NCBI GenBank assembly: GCA_036768485.1
Contig: JAVLUZ010000697.1
Location: 1 to 64,000 of the forward strand
DNA: 64,000 bases
Source of the DNA: Mermis nigrescens
Lineage: Eukaryota; Nematoda; Enoplea; Mermithida; Mermithidae
Direction: 5' to 3'
Shown here: positions 1-10,184 of the stretch, piece after piece
Position numbering within the stretch: the stretch's first letter is position 1
Layout of the letters: every line of letters begins with the position of its first letter
Program-made: the position numbers and the translations under genes
Notes under the pieces: generated by a model
Told to the model about the DNA's origin: nothing
What the model saw: only the letters and a program-made list of their open reading frames with translations
Databases searched by the model: none

Positions 1-76
1 CACAATTCGGATTCCTCATCCGGTTCCTTGCATAGCAAAGTCACACCTTGCTGATACTCTAAATTGTGGACCTTTC

Positions 77-955
77 ATGCAACAAATGCAAATTGCTATC
101 ACAAATAAAAAATTTTTTAATGCGGATAAATCAGATATACAAGCATTTTTTGCAGAGTTCAAATTACTTGTTGACACTTACAGTATTGATAAATTGGTTT
201 GTGTCAAATTCATGTCATCATTCCTAGATCCTATGCTTTGCGCTTATTCCATTCATTACCTGCTAATATAAAACAATCTTACACGGAATCAAAATATGCG
301 TTAATAGCGGAATTTTGTTCCTTGGGCACCAAAACGCTCTTTGATTATTTTTTAGAACGTAAACAGCAGCCTAACAAATTGGTTAAAGCATTTTATCTTT
401 TGATTCGCAAACAATTGATAAAAGCGCAACCACATCTTGAAATCAACTGTGATCATTTCAACCATTTGCTGTGACATCAATTGAAAAAAGGTTTATTACC
501 CAAAATATCACAAGAAGCGTATCATTGTGCGCCCTGAGCATCACTGGCTGAATTCTTAGATAACATTTCAAATGCTGACTTCGCAAATAATGAATATGCG
601 AATAAAAAAGTGTTAATGCCGTATGTATTGGTAACAGCCACCCCTACAGGAGGCGCAATACCCAAAGATACATTTCACGCGTCTAACCAAAATGAGCTAG
701 ATCGCTCATTTCAGAAAACATTTTATCATTTGTCGCATGCTGAGAAACCAGAAAATTCTTCTCGTAAATATTACACCTTTTGCAAACGCACAGGTCATGT
801 CTATGAAGAATGTTTCACACGTCAGCAACAACAATCATCTAATAATAATTATTCTGACCGTAACAGAAACAATTATATGGCTCACAATTGCAGCCAGTTG
901 TGTTCTTTTATGCAGCGACATCGTTTGCCATCATGTTCGAATTGGCAAAATTGAC
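77..955 (+). pseudogene. Ty3/Gypsy gag remnant with damaged zinc knuckle
   Basis: This is the nucleocapsid/gag part of the degenerate plus-strand Gypsy element whose pol follows. The reading frame is broken into pieces (77-474 and 610-954 carry the readable parts), and the element continues beyond the left window edge, so no 5' LTR is visible. A CCHC knuckle is recognisable at 772-813 (Y-x2-C-x4-H-x4-C): the spacing is right but the first cysteine is tyrosine (TAC at 772-774), consistent with one G-to-A change. Downstream the frame is rich in Q, N and R, as in nucleocapsid tails. The gag assignment rests on the knuckle and on position before the protease. No intact start was chosen. Confidence 0.6.
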
Positions 956-1380
956 ATTATTCTCAATCTCAATTTTGTAACTCTAGTCAAAATCGCTCAC
1001 CAAATTATGCAAATAATGATAATTGCTTTGATTCGAGGCAAGCACAATCAAATCTTTGGCAAAATCATAACAATTACCAACAAAATTCGCATGCCAATTA
1101 TCAAAATTTGCGTTACGATAATTTATATTCAAATAAGTTGCAACAAAATGTGCCTTATGTTCAATTTCCTAACAAACAAAGCACAACATATTACAATTCA
1201 AATTATCACACTGAAAATCGCCCATACATTATGTATGAAACAGATTGCCAACCCACCATAAATTCGCCCCCACCACAGCCAACCCTTACATCTCATAATG
1301 ATGTAAACACGGTTACTGCAAAAGGGCTAGAAACAAGCACACATTCTAACTAATTCGCGTCGCAAGAATTTCTCAAAGAG

Positions 1381-1830
1381 TACGAGCGCTTACAGCGTCA
1401 TCTCGCAATCTATGAACAAATAAATTTGCCTCCAATAAAAGCCATTGATTCGAATATTCCAAGTGTAAATCATGCTGGGACAAATCTGCCAACAATTCTT
1501 GTTAATATTCATGGCATAGATGTTCCAGTGCTCATAGATACGGGTTTGCAGGTCACCATGATGACCACATCTGCATTTTTACAACTTGGTTTCAATCTAC
1601 CACCTAAACAAATCTCTCAAGTTGTTCATGGTATAGGTGAAATCACTGCTGTCATGCAATATAAAGTGAAAATGACTATCACAATTGCTGATCATGCAAT
1701 TCCTACAATAGTATCTATCATTGACCATCTGCAGGAAGACATCCTCTTAGGATTTGATTTTTGTGAATCCAGCTTTAATGTGATATATCTTACAAAGCGT
1801 TGTGCATTTCTAAATGGCTTAAATGTTTAA
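1381..1830 (+). pseudogene. Gypsy retropepsin-like aspartic protease
   Basis: The open stretch carries the catalytic triad region L-I-D-T-G (about 1535-1549) and, about 75 codons later, the conserved I-L-L-G-F-D-F segment that packs behind the active site in retropepsins. In the retroelement family this enzyme cleaves the Gag-Pol polyprotein. The residue after DTG is leucine instead of the usual A or S. The frame stops at 1828-1830 and RT begins in another frame, so the polyprotein is broken. No ATG is needed because this would be an internal polyprotein domain. Confidence 0.75.
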
Positions 1831-2229
1831 CATTTATCACCATCCGAAACAATTCAGCTTCAAGCAAAAGCCAACACAACCACTTCTGGTGTTGTGTGTT
1901 CATGTTTTGCTACTGGAGCCAGTAATCATACAACCTCGACACAAACTAATAACCCCTGGATATATCAGTCATGGTTCTTGGAATTCTGATATTGCTTTAT
2001 TCGAGACCAAATTCCGATTTTATGGAAAAAACATCACTTTTTGTTGCTCCATCCATAATTGATGCGTCTCAACCTATTTTCCCTGTGTGCATGTGTAATA
2101 TCTCTAAAGCGCCTATTCGCATCAATTCTGGCAATATTGATGGTTCACTAATCACTGACGTTGAAGTTGTGTCTCATGTCGCCAATTCAGATGATAGGAC
2201 ACCAGAACTCTTCTCATCAATAAATAAAG

Positions 2230-3180
2230 CGCTAAACGGTTCTGCCATTAGTTTGCAACAACAACAACAAATTTGTGAACTTTGCCTAAAATACAATTCC
2301 ATTTTTTCTTCAAAAAATGAGCCTCTTGGCCGGACCCCCTTGGTCAAACATCATATTGATAATGGGGATAATCCGCCAGTGGTTGGAAAAACGTATCGTG
2401 TCAAACATTCTCAACAAAATTCTATGCAGAAAATCATTAACGAAATGCTTGCTGATAAAATCATTTGGCCCACAACCAGTCCATGGGCTAGTCCATTGTT
2501 CCTCATTGGAAAAAAGGACGGTTTGTTCATTATCGCCGATTAAATGATGTAACTAAAATGCAAGTATATCCTTTGCCTCAGCACAATGATTATTTCAATA
2601 TGCTAGGCTCAGTTGCTTATTTTAGTACATTAGATCTAAAATCTGGATACTGGGAAATTCCACTCAATGATAAATCTTGAGAAAAAACCACATTCATATG
2701 CCCTGTTGGTCATTATGAATTTGAAGTGCTACCTTTTGGATTGAAAAATGCGCCCGCAGATTTCCAGAGACTAATGGAGCTAGTCCTCACAGGTCTCAAT
2801 CGGAAATCTTGCCTTGTTTATATCGATGATATAATCATTTTTTGCACACATTTGAAGAACATTTACAAGATCTTCTCCAGAACGTATTCAGTGCACTTCA
2901 AAGCGCAAAATCACAGGTTAAACCTGATAAATGTCATCTTGCTCAAGCCGAAGTAAAATTTCTTGGCCATAGCATTAGTTCGCTTGGCATTGCTCCCAAT
3001 ATGTCCAAAGTCACCAAGTTAGTCGCATTTCCCATTCCAAAAACGTTTAGATCTTTACAAAAATTCCTTTGCTTAGTCCAATGGTTTAAAAAATTTGTTA
3101 AAGATCTTGCTAAAATCGCTAAACCTTTATTTCATCTTCTTCAAAAAGATGTTGAAGTTTGCTGGACTTGGGAGCATTGA
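2230..3180 (+). pseudogene. Gypsy reverse transcriptase, frameshifted
   Basis: Reverse transcriptase of the same element. The fingers segment is in one frame to about 2520 and switches frame near 2521. The palm follows, with the catalytic Y-I-D-D at 2819-2830 and the usual L-P-F-G-L-x-N-A-P motif upstream. An in-frame TGA lies at 2678-2680. A second shift near 2845 leads into the thumb/connection segment (K-F-L-G-H motif, W-F-K-K-F motif). A TGA at 3178-3180 ends that frame. Two frameshifts and two stops make the copy inactive, although the YIDD catalytic core remains. Family assignment (Ty3/Gypsy) is firm from motif order PR-RT-RH-IN. Confidence 0.88.
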
Positions 3181-3930
3181 ACTGCTTTTGATCTATTGAA
3201 AAAAGCATTTACTTTGCCTCCAATATTGCAACTGCCTAAATTCGACGATGACCACCAATTTGTTTTAACAACTGACGCTAGTAAGTATGCGTTAGGTGCT
3301 ATTTTAACACAAAAACATTTACCGTCAAAATCTTGCTTCATTCTTAGCTACGCTAGTTGTGTGCTAAATTCTGCCAAATGTAACTATGCTACTTCGGAGA
3401 AAGAAGCGTTAGCACTTGTCTGGGCAATCAAACATTATAGACATTACTTATATGGTATAAAATTTAATCGTCGAAACTGATCACCAAGCACTAACTTGGC
3501 TTGTGAACATAGGTGGGACGCACCAAAATTCTGGGGGAAGTGGAAAAATTTCTGGGGGTTGGGGGTTAAAAAATTTTTAAAGGTCAAAAATGGCCTTAAA
3601 AATGGTGGTATGGCGAAAAAAACACCATTTTTCGACGTTTCTCATCAAGCTCTATCCAATGGCATCAAAAAATTGCTAAAAACAGCAAAAAAATCTTTTC
3701 TGGGGGTATTTTGATTTCTGGGGGGGGGTATTTCAACTTCTGGGGAGGGTGCATACCCCCCAAACCCCCCCACGCCCATGTGTGCTTGTGAATGTAAAAG
3801 ACCCATCAAGTCGATTATGTTGTTGGGGTCTCAAATTACAGGAATATGATTATGAAATTGTGTACGTTGCTGGCGCATATAACTGCGCAGCAGATCTATT
3901 ATCACAACATCCTAAATAATCATGCTGAAC
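3181..3930 (+). pseudogene. Gypsy RNase H, split by a MITE
   Basis: RNase H domain following RT: T-T-D-A-S-K-Y-A-L-G-A motif near 3268-3300, S-E-K-E-A-L-A near 3395-3415, then a one-base shift near 3470 into the T-D-H-Q-A-L segment. A 277-bp MITE (3508-3784) with duplicated CTTGTGAA interrupts it. After the MITE the frame resumes exactly (V-K-D-P-S-S-R, then the A-A-D-x-L-S tail and a TAA at about 3919). Removing the MITE and one target copy restores the reading frame at this point, so the MITE arrived by simple insertion into an already recognisable pol gene. Confidence 0.82.
3508..3784 (+). mobile_element. hAT-like MITE, copy A
   Basis: Starts CATAGGTGGG and ends CCCATGTGTG, flanked by an exact 8-bp duplication CTTGTGAA (3500-3507 and 3785-3792). 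The interior has G-run tracts (CTGGGGG), a central A-rich core and an inverted repeat AAAAATGGTG / CACCATTTTT that could form a hairpin. No coding capacity. It sits inside the RNase H domain of the Gypsy element, so it is younger than that element. Confidence 0.85.
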
Positions 3931-4249
3931 ATAAATATGAACTCGAAGAAAAATCAGTTGTTATTATCGCAAATTTAGACTCAGAAGATCCTGAATCTGA
4001 GGACAAATTGGTCCCAACTGACCAACCACGCGATAATATTCCTACTGTACCATCTAATAATCCTAATTTGCAGAGTAATACTACAAGTAATAAAACTTCT
4101 ACTTTTTGTGAGCGCATTCAGCTGACTGAAGCAGAAAAAGCTGAAATGCTCACGCCTGTATGATTACTTGCAGAGCAGCGCACTGACAACAAATTGCATA
4201 AAATTTGCATCGTGTTGAACAATTTAACAACAAAAAAAATATTGTGACG

Positions 4250-5435
4250 AGTTTTTTCTTGTAAACGATATCATTTTTTGTCATTTCCAACCAAAGCGTT
4301 TACGTACTGTCGTTCATCAGCTAGTATTTCCCAAATCACTACGTCATTTTATTTTGACCAAATTTCATAATTCCATTTTTGGAGCTCATTTTTCATCACG
4401 CAAAATCTTGCCTGCCATAAAAATGCTTTATTGGTGGCCGCGTATGGAAAATGATGTGATCGCTTAGTGTAAGTATTGTTTGTGATGTTTGCTTGCAACG
4501 CAAGGTCGCATTAAATTCTACATCTCTTCCTATGCAACCAATTAAGGTGTCTGCACCTTTTGAACTCATTGCATGCAACTGTTTGCATATGCCGCAATCA
4601 TCATCCAGTAATGACCAAATTGTAGTTTTCATGGATTACTTCCCCAAATATGTGGAAGCTTTTGCTGTTTCCAACATAAAAGCTACAACTATAGCTAATC
4701 TCTTATTACACAAAATCATTCCACGTTATGGAGTTCCTAAACAATTTTTAACCAATCAGGGTTCGAATTTTACATCCGCCTTGATTTTGGAAGTTTGTAA
4801 ATTACTCAACGTTCGAAAAATCTTTATGACCCCATATCATCCTCAGTGTGATGGTCTCATTGAACGTCATAATCGAACTCTAATTGATGATTTATCCAAA
4901 TTAAGCGCAATAAATGAGTATGATTGGGAGCAATATTTGTTGTTTGCATTGTTTGTGTATCGTGCGACTCCGCAAGCATCAACAAATATCTCACCTTTTG
5001 AAATGCTATATGGTCGCAAACCAGCATTTCCTCTCAATATTTTACTCATAAATGATCTAACTATAAATCCAAATTTACCCCAATTGCAGAAAAATATGTC
5101 ATAGATTTAAAGCTTATGTTGCAAGATTTGCACAAAATAGCTTCCAAAAATCTATCACAAGCATGTAAACAACAAAAAACACAATATGATAAAACCGTCA
5201 CCAAACATAATTTTGCTGTTTTGGATATTGTTTATCTTAATAATACTTTGGTGATAGATCCCAATATTGGTAAAGTATCACCTATGTAAGCGTGTAGGCC
5301 CGTATAGAATCATGGTGCTACCAACGCCTGAAACTGCAATAATTGTATATGTCAAATCCTTTAATTACCCGTCTCATTCATCGAAATAGACTTCTTCCAG
5401 AGCCTAAACTAACTTGTTCGGATTTAATTGCTTGA
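4250..5435 (+). pseudogene. Gypsy integrase (HHCC, DDE core, GPY/F) with two catalytic Asp lost
   Basis: The N-terminal HHCC zinc module is readable at about 4310-4495 with two stops between its histidines and the end of the cysteine pair. The core follows from 4493. The D,D35E triad is recognisable by spacing, but the first Asp is Asn (AAC, 4577-4579) and the second is Asn (AAT, 4754-4756); the Glu is kept (GAA, 4862-4864). The C-terminal domain has a Y-D-K basic helix and a G-P-Y motif at about 5297-5310, in a different frame. The intact family member would insert element cDNA into chromosomes; this copy is dead. It leads directly into a PWWP-like module. Confidence 0.85.
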
Positions 5436-5436
5436 A

Positions 5437-5800
5437 ATTACGCTTATATCCCTGGCAATTTTGTTTTGGTAAAGCTACCACATCGCCCTCTGGCTCCGGC
5501 TATAGTCATAAGTTTTTGGACTTACCAGGCCAGGAGAAGAGATTACGGGACTGTGCGCGGTATGTTTATTAAATGGCTCTAAAACCGCACATACAATCCC
5601 ATTATCTGACATTTCTCCTTTTGCTGAACCCTGGCTGCGCAAGTTGCCAACAGCAAAGAGGAACTCTTGGAGTCAGTTGGTCAGTAATTTTAGTATAAAA
5701 GTCGTGAACCAGCCAATTTGAATGAATTTTGCACAGCAATGGAGGAAGTAGCTGCTACTAAGCAGTTGAGCTTCCCTAATCCATTGCCGCAAATTTGATT
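5437..5800 (+). pseudogene. PWWP-like C-terminal module joined to the Gypsy integrase
   Basis: About 20 codons after the GPY/F region the frame reads P-G-N-F-V-L-V-K-x-P-x-x-P-L-A-P-A-x-V (about 5449-5508). This keeps the residue spacing of the PWWP-domain signature G-D-x-V-W-A-K-x-x-G-x-P-x-W-P-A-x-V, with W replaced by L and A. A one-base shift near 5560 leads to an I-P-L-x-D-I-x-P-F-A-E-P segment and then a helical tail to about 5798. The same three blocks occur at 8381-8730, so the module is a conserved part of these elements and not chance. PWWP domains read H3K36 methylation or DNA; a targeting role, like that of chromodomains in chromoviruses, is inference. Confidence 0.5.
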
Positions 5801-5849
5801 CATTCTATTTTATTTTGGGAAACGATTTTCAATTCCTTAATTATCGAAA

Positions 5850-5950
5850 ATTCATTTTTTTTTGGGATTGGGAACCCCTTTTAAAAAAAAATTTTTCTTG
5901 GGGTTATTTTGATTTTTGACGGGGTATTGCAACTTCTGGGGGTTCTGTCA
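5850..5950 (+). repeat. MITE-related fragment
   Basis: The A-rich run followed by CTTGGGGTTATTTTGATTTT and a C-poor, G-run rich tail resembles the right half of the hAT-like MITE family seen at 3508-3784, but both ends are missing and no target duplication is visible. It may be an old truncated copy. Confidence 0.3.
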
Positions 5951-6085
5951 CATATGTAATAGAGGACGCTGGTTAAGGGCAAAACTGGTGTTTGCTGGTG
6001 TCAAACCAACCAAGCTTTATCAGCGCTGACTCCCAGCACAGCTGTGTTACCAACTGCGCCGAGACCGGTTCTCTTGCTTAAGAAC
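5945..6085 (-). repeat. Candidate tRNA-derived SINE
   Basis: On the minus strand there is a box-A-like stretch (CGGCGCAGTTGG, about 6044-6055), a possible anticodon stem-loop, and a box-B-like GGTTTGACACC about 50 bases later (near 5998-6008). That is the layout of an internal Pol III promoter of a tRNA-derived SINE. The cloverleaf is imperfect, so a functional tRNA gene is unlikely. No second copy was seen in the window. Confidence 0.3.
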
Positions 6086-6321
6086 GTTTGTTCCTTATAT
6101 CACGTGAAATAGGGTATCAGCTGTTGCATCAGCTGTCATGCCTGACATTCCCCTTCTTCTGAGAAGCGGCGTCCTCATCGCTGCATGATATGTATTTTTT
6201 TATAAATGTGGACTAACTTAGGAAATTTTTATGCCTTTTGACCTGAAGCAGTTTTCAATATTATATTCGCTTTTCAGAAGCGACTTTTTAATTGTCTTCA
6301 CTTTAGAGTGGAGAAGCGCCA

Positions 6322-7862
6322 ATGAAAATTAATGTAACAGTTTTTATTCCTAAGAGTGATCCACAGACAGTGAATGCAACTCGGTGCACGATTTGCTCAA
6401 GAACTGTATGTACAAATACAGGCTTTTTTGGCTCTAAAGGCATAGTTGCTGTATAGCAAAACAGAAAATGTCTCTGAAAATTTATGTTCACTCATGCTTA
6501 ACACAAAAACGTATCAAAATAATGCGTTAAAATTGATGAAACCCGGATTTTGGTCTACTAATAACACATTAAAAGTTGAATTCAAGTGGTGTTGTTTTTC
6601 ATTTTGTCAAACTGTTATGAATTTATTACTTGAGGAAGGAACCATTGCCTCTTGGAATGGACAATCCCTTATCAGTGACTTAGGCGATGTAGGTACTTGT
6701 AAGCCTAATGATGGATATTGCATAAACACAGATGGCATAACTCTGTGGAATAAAACGGCTTTTTAAGAATAGCTGTCCAGTCATATTTAAAGGACAGTAT
6801 GCTGCAACAATAAGTGGCATGTATTTTGTAATAGATGAGCTGCAAGGCGTCGTTTAAAATTAAAAATAAATTTACAGAATGCCCTGAAATTAAACAAGCA
6901 TTAAATACGTATCAGGGGCCGGTGATACAATTACACAATTATTCATATCCTTATTTTATCGAAAAGAGGACAAAAATTAATAAAAAGTCTTCTAAAGATC
7001 CCATAAATGCAGAAACTAAATTTTCTTGAAATTAAAATTCTCCAAAATGAGAAAGAAAATTTTAGGCATGTCTGGATTGAAGTTTGTCGCCAAAGACAGA
7101 GATATTTAGATATTTTATGGCAAATGCTAAGATTTGATGCTTCCTTAGGCGCCAAGAGCCCTCCTTCAACGTAATGATATTGTAGGCAATTTCACTGGCA
7201 AGGCGTTAACAGTTTGGCCCTGTAAGCAGGTCAATGCTACAAAAATTTTCTATGACTATAAAATCAATAACATCTGTTATAAGTATCTACGGTGCTAATA
7301 GGCAACCGAGTTATGTTTGTAATGCCAGGTAGTAATGATTTAACGAACTTCAGTCCAAAAGTAGACTGTAATCATAAGACTACTGGCTTCTTTAAACATA
7401 ATCGCGAGATGGGTCATGCAGAAAGGTCCAGTGCATGTTAGTAAATTGCCTCTGGTGATAATCTGGAAGGGTGACTATAATGTCTTTCAATTCAATAGTC
7501 CGGCTATTTTTCATGATAAGCTGTCAAAAATACCTACAAATTTTCAATTATTCAAAAATTATGTTTATTGCACTGAACAGCTTGAACTAATTATAAATAA
7601 TTTAATCAATTATACAGCAGAAATGGCACTGCAGCCAAATTTAATATACAAAACGCTCTCAGGAACAGGTCAGGGAGTAGGAAATGCATTAAAAGGTGCA
7701 GGCAAAGCATTTGAACACATATTAAGTGGACAAACAAAAAATTTTAACAGCAATTTAAACAATCTACTCAAAGGACCGCTGCAGCTGATCATAAATGCAA
7801 TAATCCTTGTCGCTATTCTAGCAAGCATAGGTTACGTACGCTGCATCTTTTATGCTACTTAG
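6322..7862 (+). pseudogene. Retroelement envelope glycoprotein, copy A
   Basis: A cysteine-rich ectodomain readable in at least four frame segments (6322-6456, 6446-6766, 6770-7190, 7416-7862), with stops between. It parallels the minus-strand glycoprotein at 22.6-24.2 kb: shared blocks are the T-N-x-G-F-F-G-x-K-G-I-V segment, the F-K-W-C-C block, the S-D-L-G-D-V-G-x-C block and the C-P-x-x-x-K-G-x-Y block. The last segment ends with a glycine/alanine-rich amphipathic stretch, then one membrane anchor (about 7782-7848) and a very short tail, as in a type I fusion glycoprotein. The C-T-S/W pattern after the G-D-V-G-x-C block suggests mononegavirus/chuvirus-type glycoproteins captured by metazoan LTR elements, but family placement is tentative. 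The N-terminal part is missing. Confidence 0.6.
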
Positions 7863-8370
7863 GTATAAAGCAAAACAAAAGCGCTCAACACCTGTGGCCA
7901 TTAATACTCCTTCAACCTTAGGAGATGCGCTCCTTTCTCTCATGAAGATTAATAAAAAGAGCCCAAAACCAAAAGGGCAAAAGGTTTCTTATGACAAAAA
8001 TGCTGAAGCAATAGAAATTTGTTCAAACAAAGATGAGCACGCAACTGCTTATCTAAATTCAGTACGATATACAGCTAGAACTCTTCACATTCGAGTAATA
8101 ATTAATGAGCAAGTTGAAGTCAATGCATTAGTAGACACAGGTGCTGTTCACTCTCTATTAAGCTCAGAAGTTGCAAAACACATTGAAGATTTAAAAATCT
8201 CAACAACAACAGCTAAACCAATTGCTGCAAATGGAGAACAGCTCAATCTCATAGGTGAATCCTACATCACAGTCAAATCTCACGACATAGAAGAAACGAT
8301 ATTAACACTTGTTCAAAAAGAAAGCACAAATCCGCTTATTTTAGGCACAAACTTTTTAGCGCACGATTAA
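7852..8370 (+). CDS. Retropepsin-like protease ORF overlapping the envelope gene
   Basis: An uninterrupted 172-codon frame starting at ATG 7852, which overlaps the end of the envelope frame by 11 bases in the +1 frame. Residues 1-80 are basic and of unknown role. Residues 93-98 are L-V-D-T-G-A, the retropepsin active-site motif, and L-I-L-G-T-N-F-L at about 162-169 matches the second conserved segment. The frame stops at 8368-8370 and a PWWP-like module follows within 12 bases, with no RT, RNase H or integrase between. It could be the N-terminal end of a pol gene whose middle was deleted. It differs clearly from the protease at 1.4-1.8 kb. Confidence 0.65.
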   Translation: MLLRYKAKQKRSTPVAINTPSTLGDALLSLMKINKKSPKPKGQKVSYDKNAEAIEICSNKDEHATAYLNSVRYTARTLHIRVIINEQVEVNALVDTGAVHSLLSSEVAKHIEDLKISTTTAKPIAANGEQLNLIGESYITVKSHDIEETILTLVQKESTNPLILGTNFLAHD

Positions 8371-8380
8371 ATTTTTGGAG

Positions 8381-9130
8381 AAGCATGCATATATCCCAGG
8401 TGATACCGTATTAGTTCAGGTCCCACAATGCCCTATTTGCCCTGGGTGGTGATTGATCTTTCTGAGTTACCAGCTAGCAAATGCCATAAGAAAGAGTGTG
8501 TTCCTGTCCATCTCCTTGTCATGTCTAAAACCAATCATGCGGTTCCTTTAAATAACATTTACCCTTTTTCAGAACCCTGTTTTACTCAATTATGTCCAAC
8601 CAACTGCCAGAAAACTTGGATAACAACCATCCAGAATTTAAGTGCAATGGCAATTCCCCCTCCAACATCTCAGAATTCCTTGTTGCCCTGCATGCGGCAG
8701 CTGCACGCTTGCACTTATGTTTAGAGCCTATGGGTCAGGAGCATACGTGGGCAGCAAGAAAATTCTGGGGGGAGTGCAAGATTTTTTTGAAGGTCGAAAA
8801 ATGGCCTTAAAAATGGTGGTATGGCGATAAAAACACCATTTTTTGATGTTTCTCATCAAGCACTATCCATTGGCATCAAAAAATTGCGAAAAAAAAACAA
8901 AAAAATTTTCAAAAATTGAATTCTGGGGGGGGGTATTTTGATTTCTGGGGGGGTATTTTGGTTTCTGGGGGAGTGCATACCCCCCAAACCCCCCCCCTTC
9001 ACGCCCAGGTGTGGTGTCAGGAGACCACATTAGTTGGACGTGCTGGTTTCATAGCCAATATAGAACCAGTAAATCTGCGCACTCTGCCAAATTGTGTTTG
9101 CCACATCATGGTAGTAATTATACGTGGGAT
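8381..9130 (+). pseudogene. Second PWWP-like module with helical tail, interrupted by MITE
   Basis: Reads Y-I-P-G-D-T-V-L-V-Q-V-P-x-C-P (8387-8440), then shifts one frame and continues V-V-I-D-L, a cysteine-containing linker and A-V-P-L-N-N-I-Y-P-F-S-E-P (about 8539-8577). Each block aligns with the module at 5437-5800. After a second shift a helical E-F-x-x-A-x-x-A-A-A segment runs to the MITE at 8742. Beyond the MITE the same frame continues for roughly 40 codons to a stop near 9149. It has no recognised catalytic residues. The repeat of the module in two otherwise different elements supports its being a real domain. Confidence 0.5.
8742..9015 (+). mobile_element. hAT-like MITE, copy B
   Basis: Begins CATACGTGGGCAGCA; ends CCCAGGTGTG plus two extra bases (GT). 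Flanked by 8-bp GTCAGGAG (8734-8741 and 9016-9023). Same internal hairpin as copy A. Inserted in the helical tail of the PWWP-like module. Confidence 0.85.
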
Positions 9131-9984
9131 CCTAGGGTGCAATGCTTAAGGATAGGCAATGGTTAAGCATAGACAATTCTTAAGAATAGACAAAGTTAAA
9201 AAAAACGGCTAATGCTATAACATATACAATGCTTAAGCATAGGCGAGGAGGTGGAGCCTTGCTTCCTGGGATAAGGGTCAGGGAGCAATGGTTAAGCATA
9301 GACAATGGCTAAGGATAGGCACAGGTTAAGCATAGACTAACGCTGTAACACATGAGGACATAGTTGAGAAGTGGAAGGGGTAAATCAAGCCTAAACCTGA
9401 ACTAAGTGTAAACTAATTGTTAGTGAATAAATAAAATAAAAAATAAACTAATTTAAAAAATGAATAAACAAATTTACACCACTAAGCCGAAGTGTAAATT
9501 ATCTGACATACACACCCATACTAACGCGCCTATGCCCTGGTGGGAGCTGAGGGGCAGCCTTCAAGATGTCGAGCATATTCCCCATAAAATGCAGCAGGAG
9601 TCCGTTCTTGCTACCCCTGCCACTCAGTCTTAAAAATATCTAAAATATGTCAAAGTAAGACAAAACTAAGCCCAAGGACTGGATGTGAGTGTAAACTAAG
9701 CTTAGGTAAGCCAAGGTGTAAACCAAGCCTAAGCATTATAGAAATTTATCAAGCAGTGTATGGCTTCTTGGCCCTTGATGTTCACATGGCTGATTATGCA
9801 ATTAAGTCTTGCATGTAGAGTAAGTGAATGTTGTAAAAGTAAATTCGAGTAAGCCTAGCTAAGCTAGGGAGTAAATTGGGTCTAAGCACAAAAGGAGTGT
9901 GTATATATAGGTTTGAATCCACGGTCCTTTGTCACTTCCCGGTTATTCAACTACCTGGTCCTTTGGTTTCCTGGTCCTTGCTTG
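9131..9984 (+). repeat. Dispersed repeat family R, copy R1
   Basis: Begins CCTAGGGTGCAATG and ends TCCTGGTCCTTGCTT; the same ends and most of the interior recur at 15755-16416 in the same orientation. The first 250 bases hold short internal repeats of the type GGTTAAGCATAGACAATGG. A TATATATAGG stretch lies near 9902 and an A-rich AATAAA tract near 9425. No coding capacity. Its left end lies directly after the retroelement tail, so it could be that element's 3' non-coding end, but the order of TATA and AATAAA does not fit an LTR well. Confidence 0.7.
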
Positions 9985-10184
9985 AGCCGCGGAAAATGGT
10001 ACCATTATGTAGAAAAGATATGACAACTTTTTCACACAATTTGAGAATTTTTGGTACATTTGAGCGTATAATTTTTGATCCAGCTGGTATTTGTTAATTA
10101 AATAAATACAATAAATGATCACAATTCATTTGGCTTGCTCAAGGAATAGTCAATCTTTTATTTTATAAAAGCCTACAGTGTGAC
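9985..10184. other. Short unassigned spacer
   Basis: AT-rich, no reading frame or repeat recognised. Confidence 0.4.

Noticed and set aside
5945..6085. Functional tRNA gene on the minus strand
   Set aside because: Box A and B are recognisable but the acceptor and anticodon arms do not pair well; kept only as a SINE candidate.
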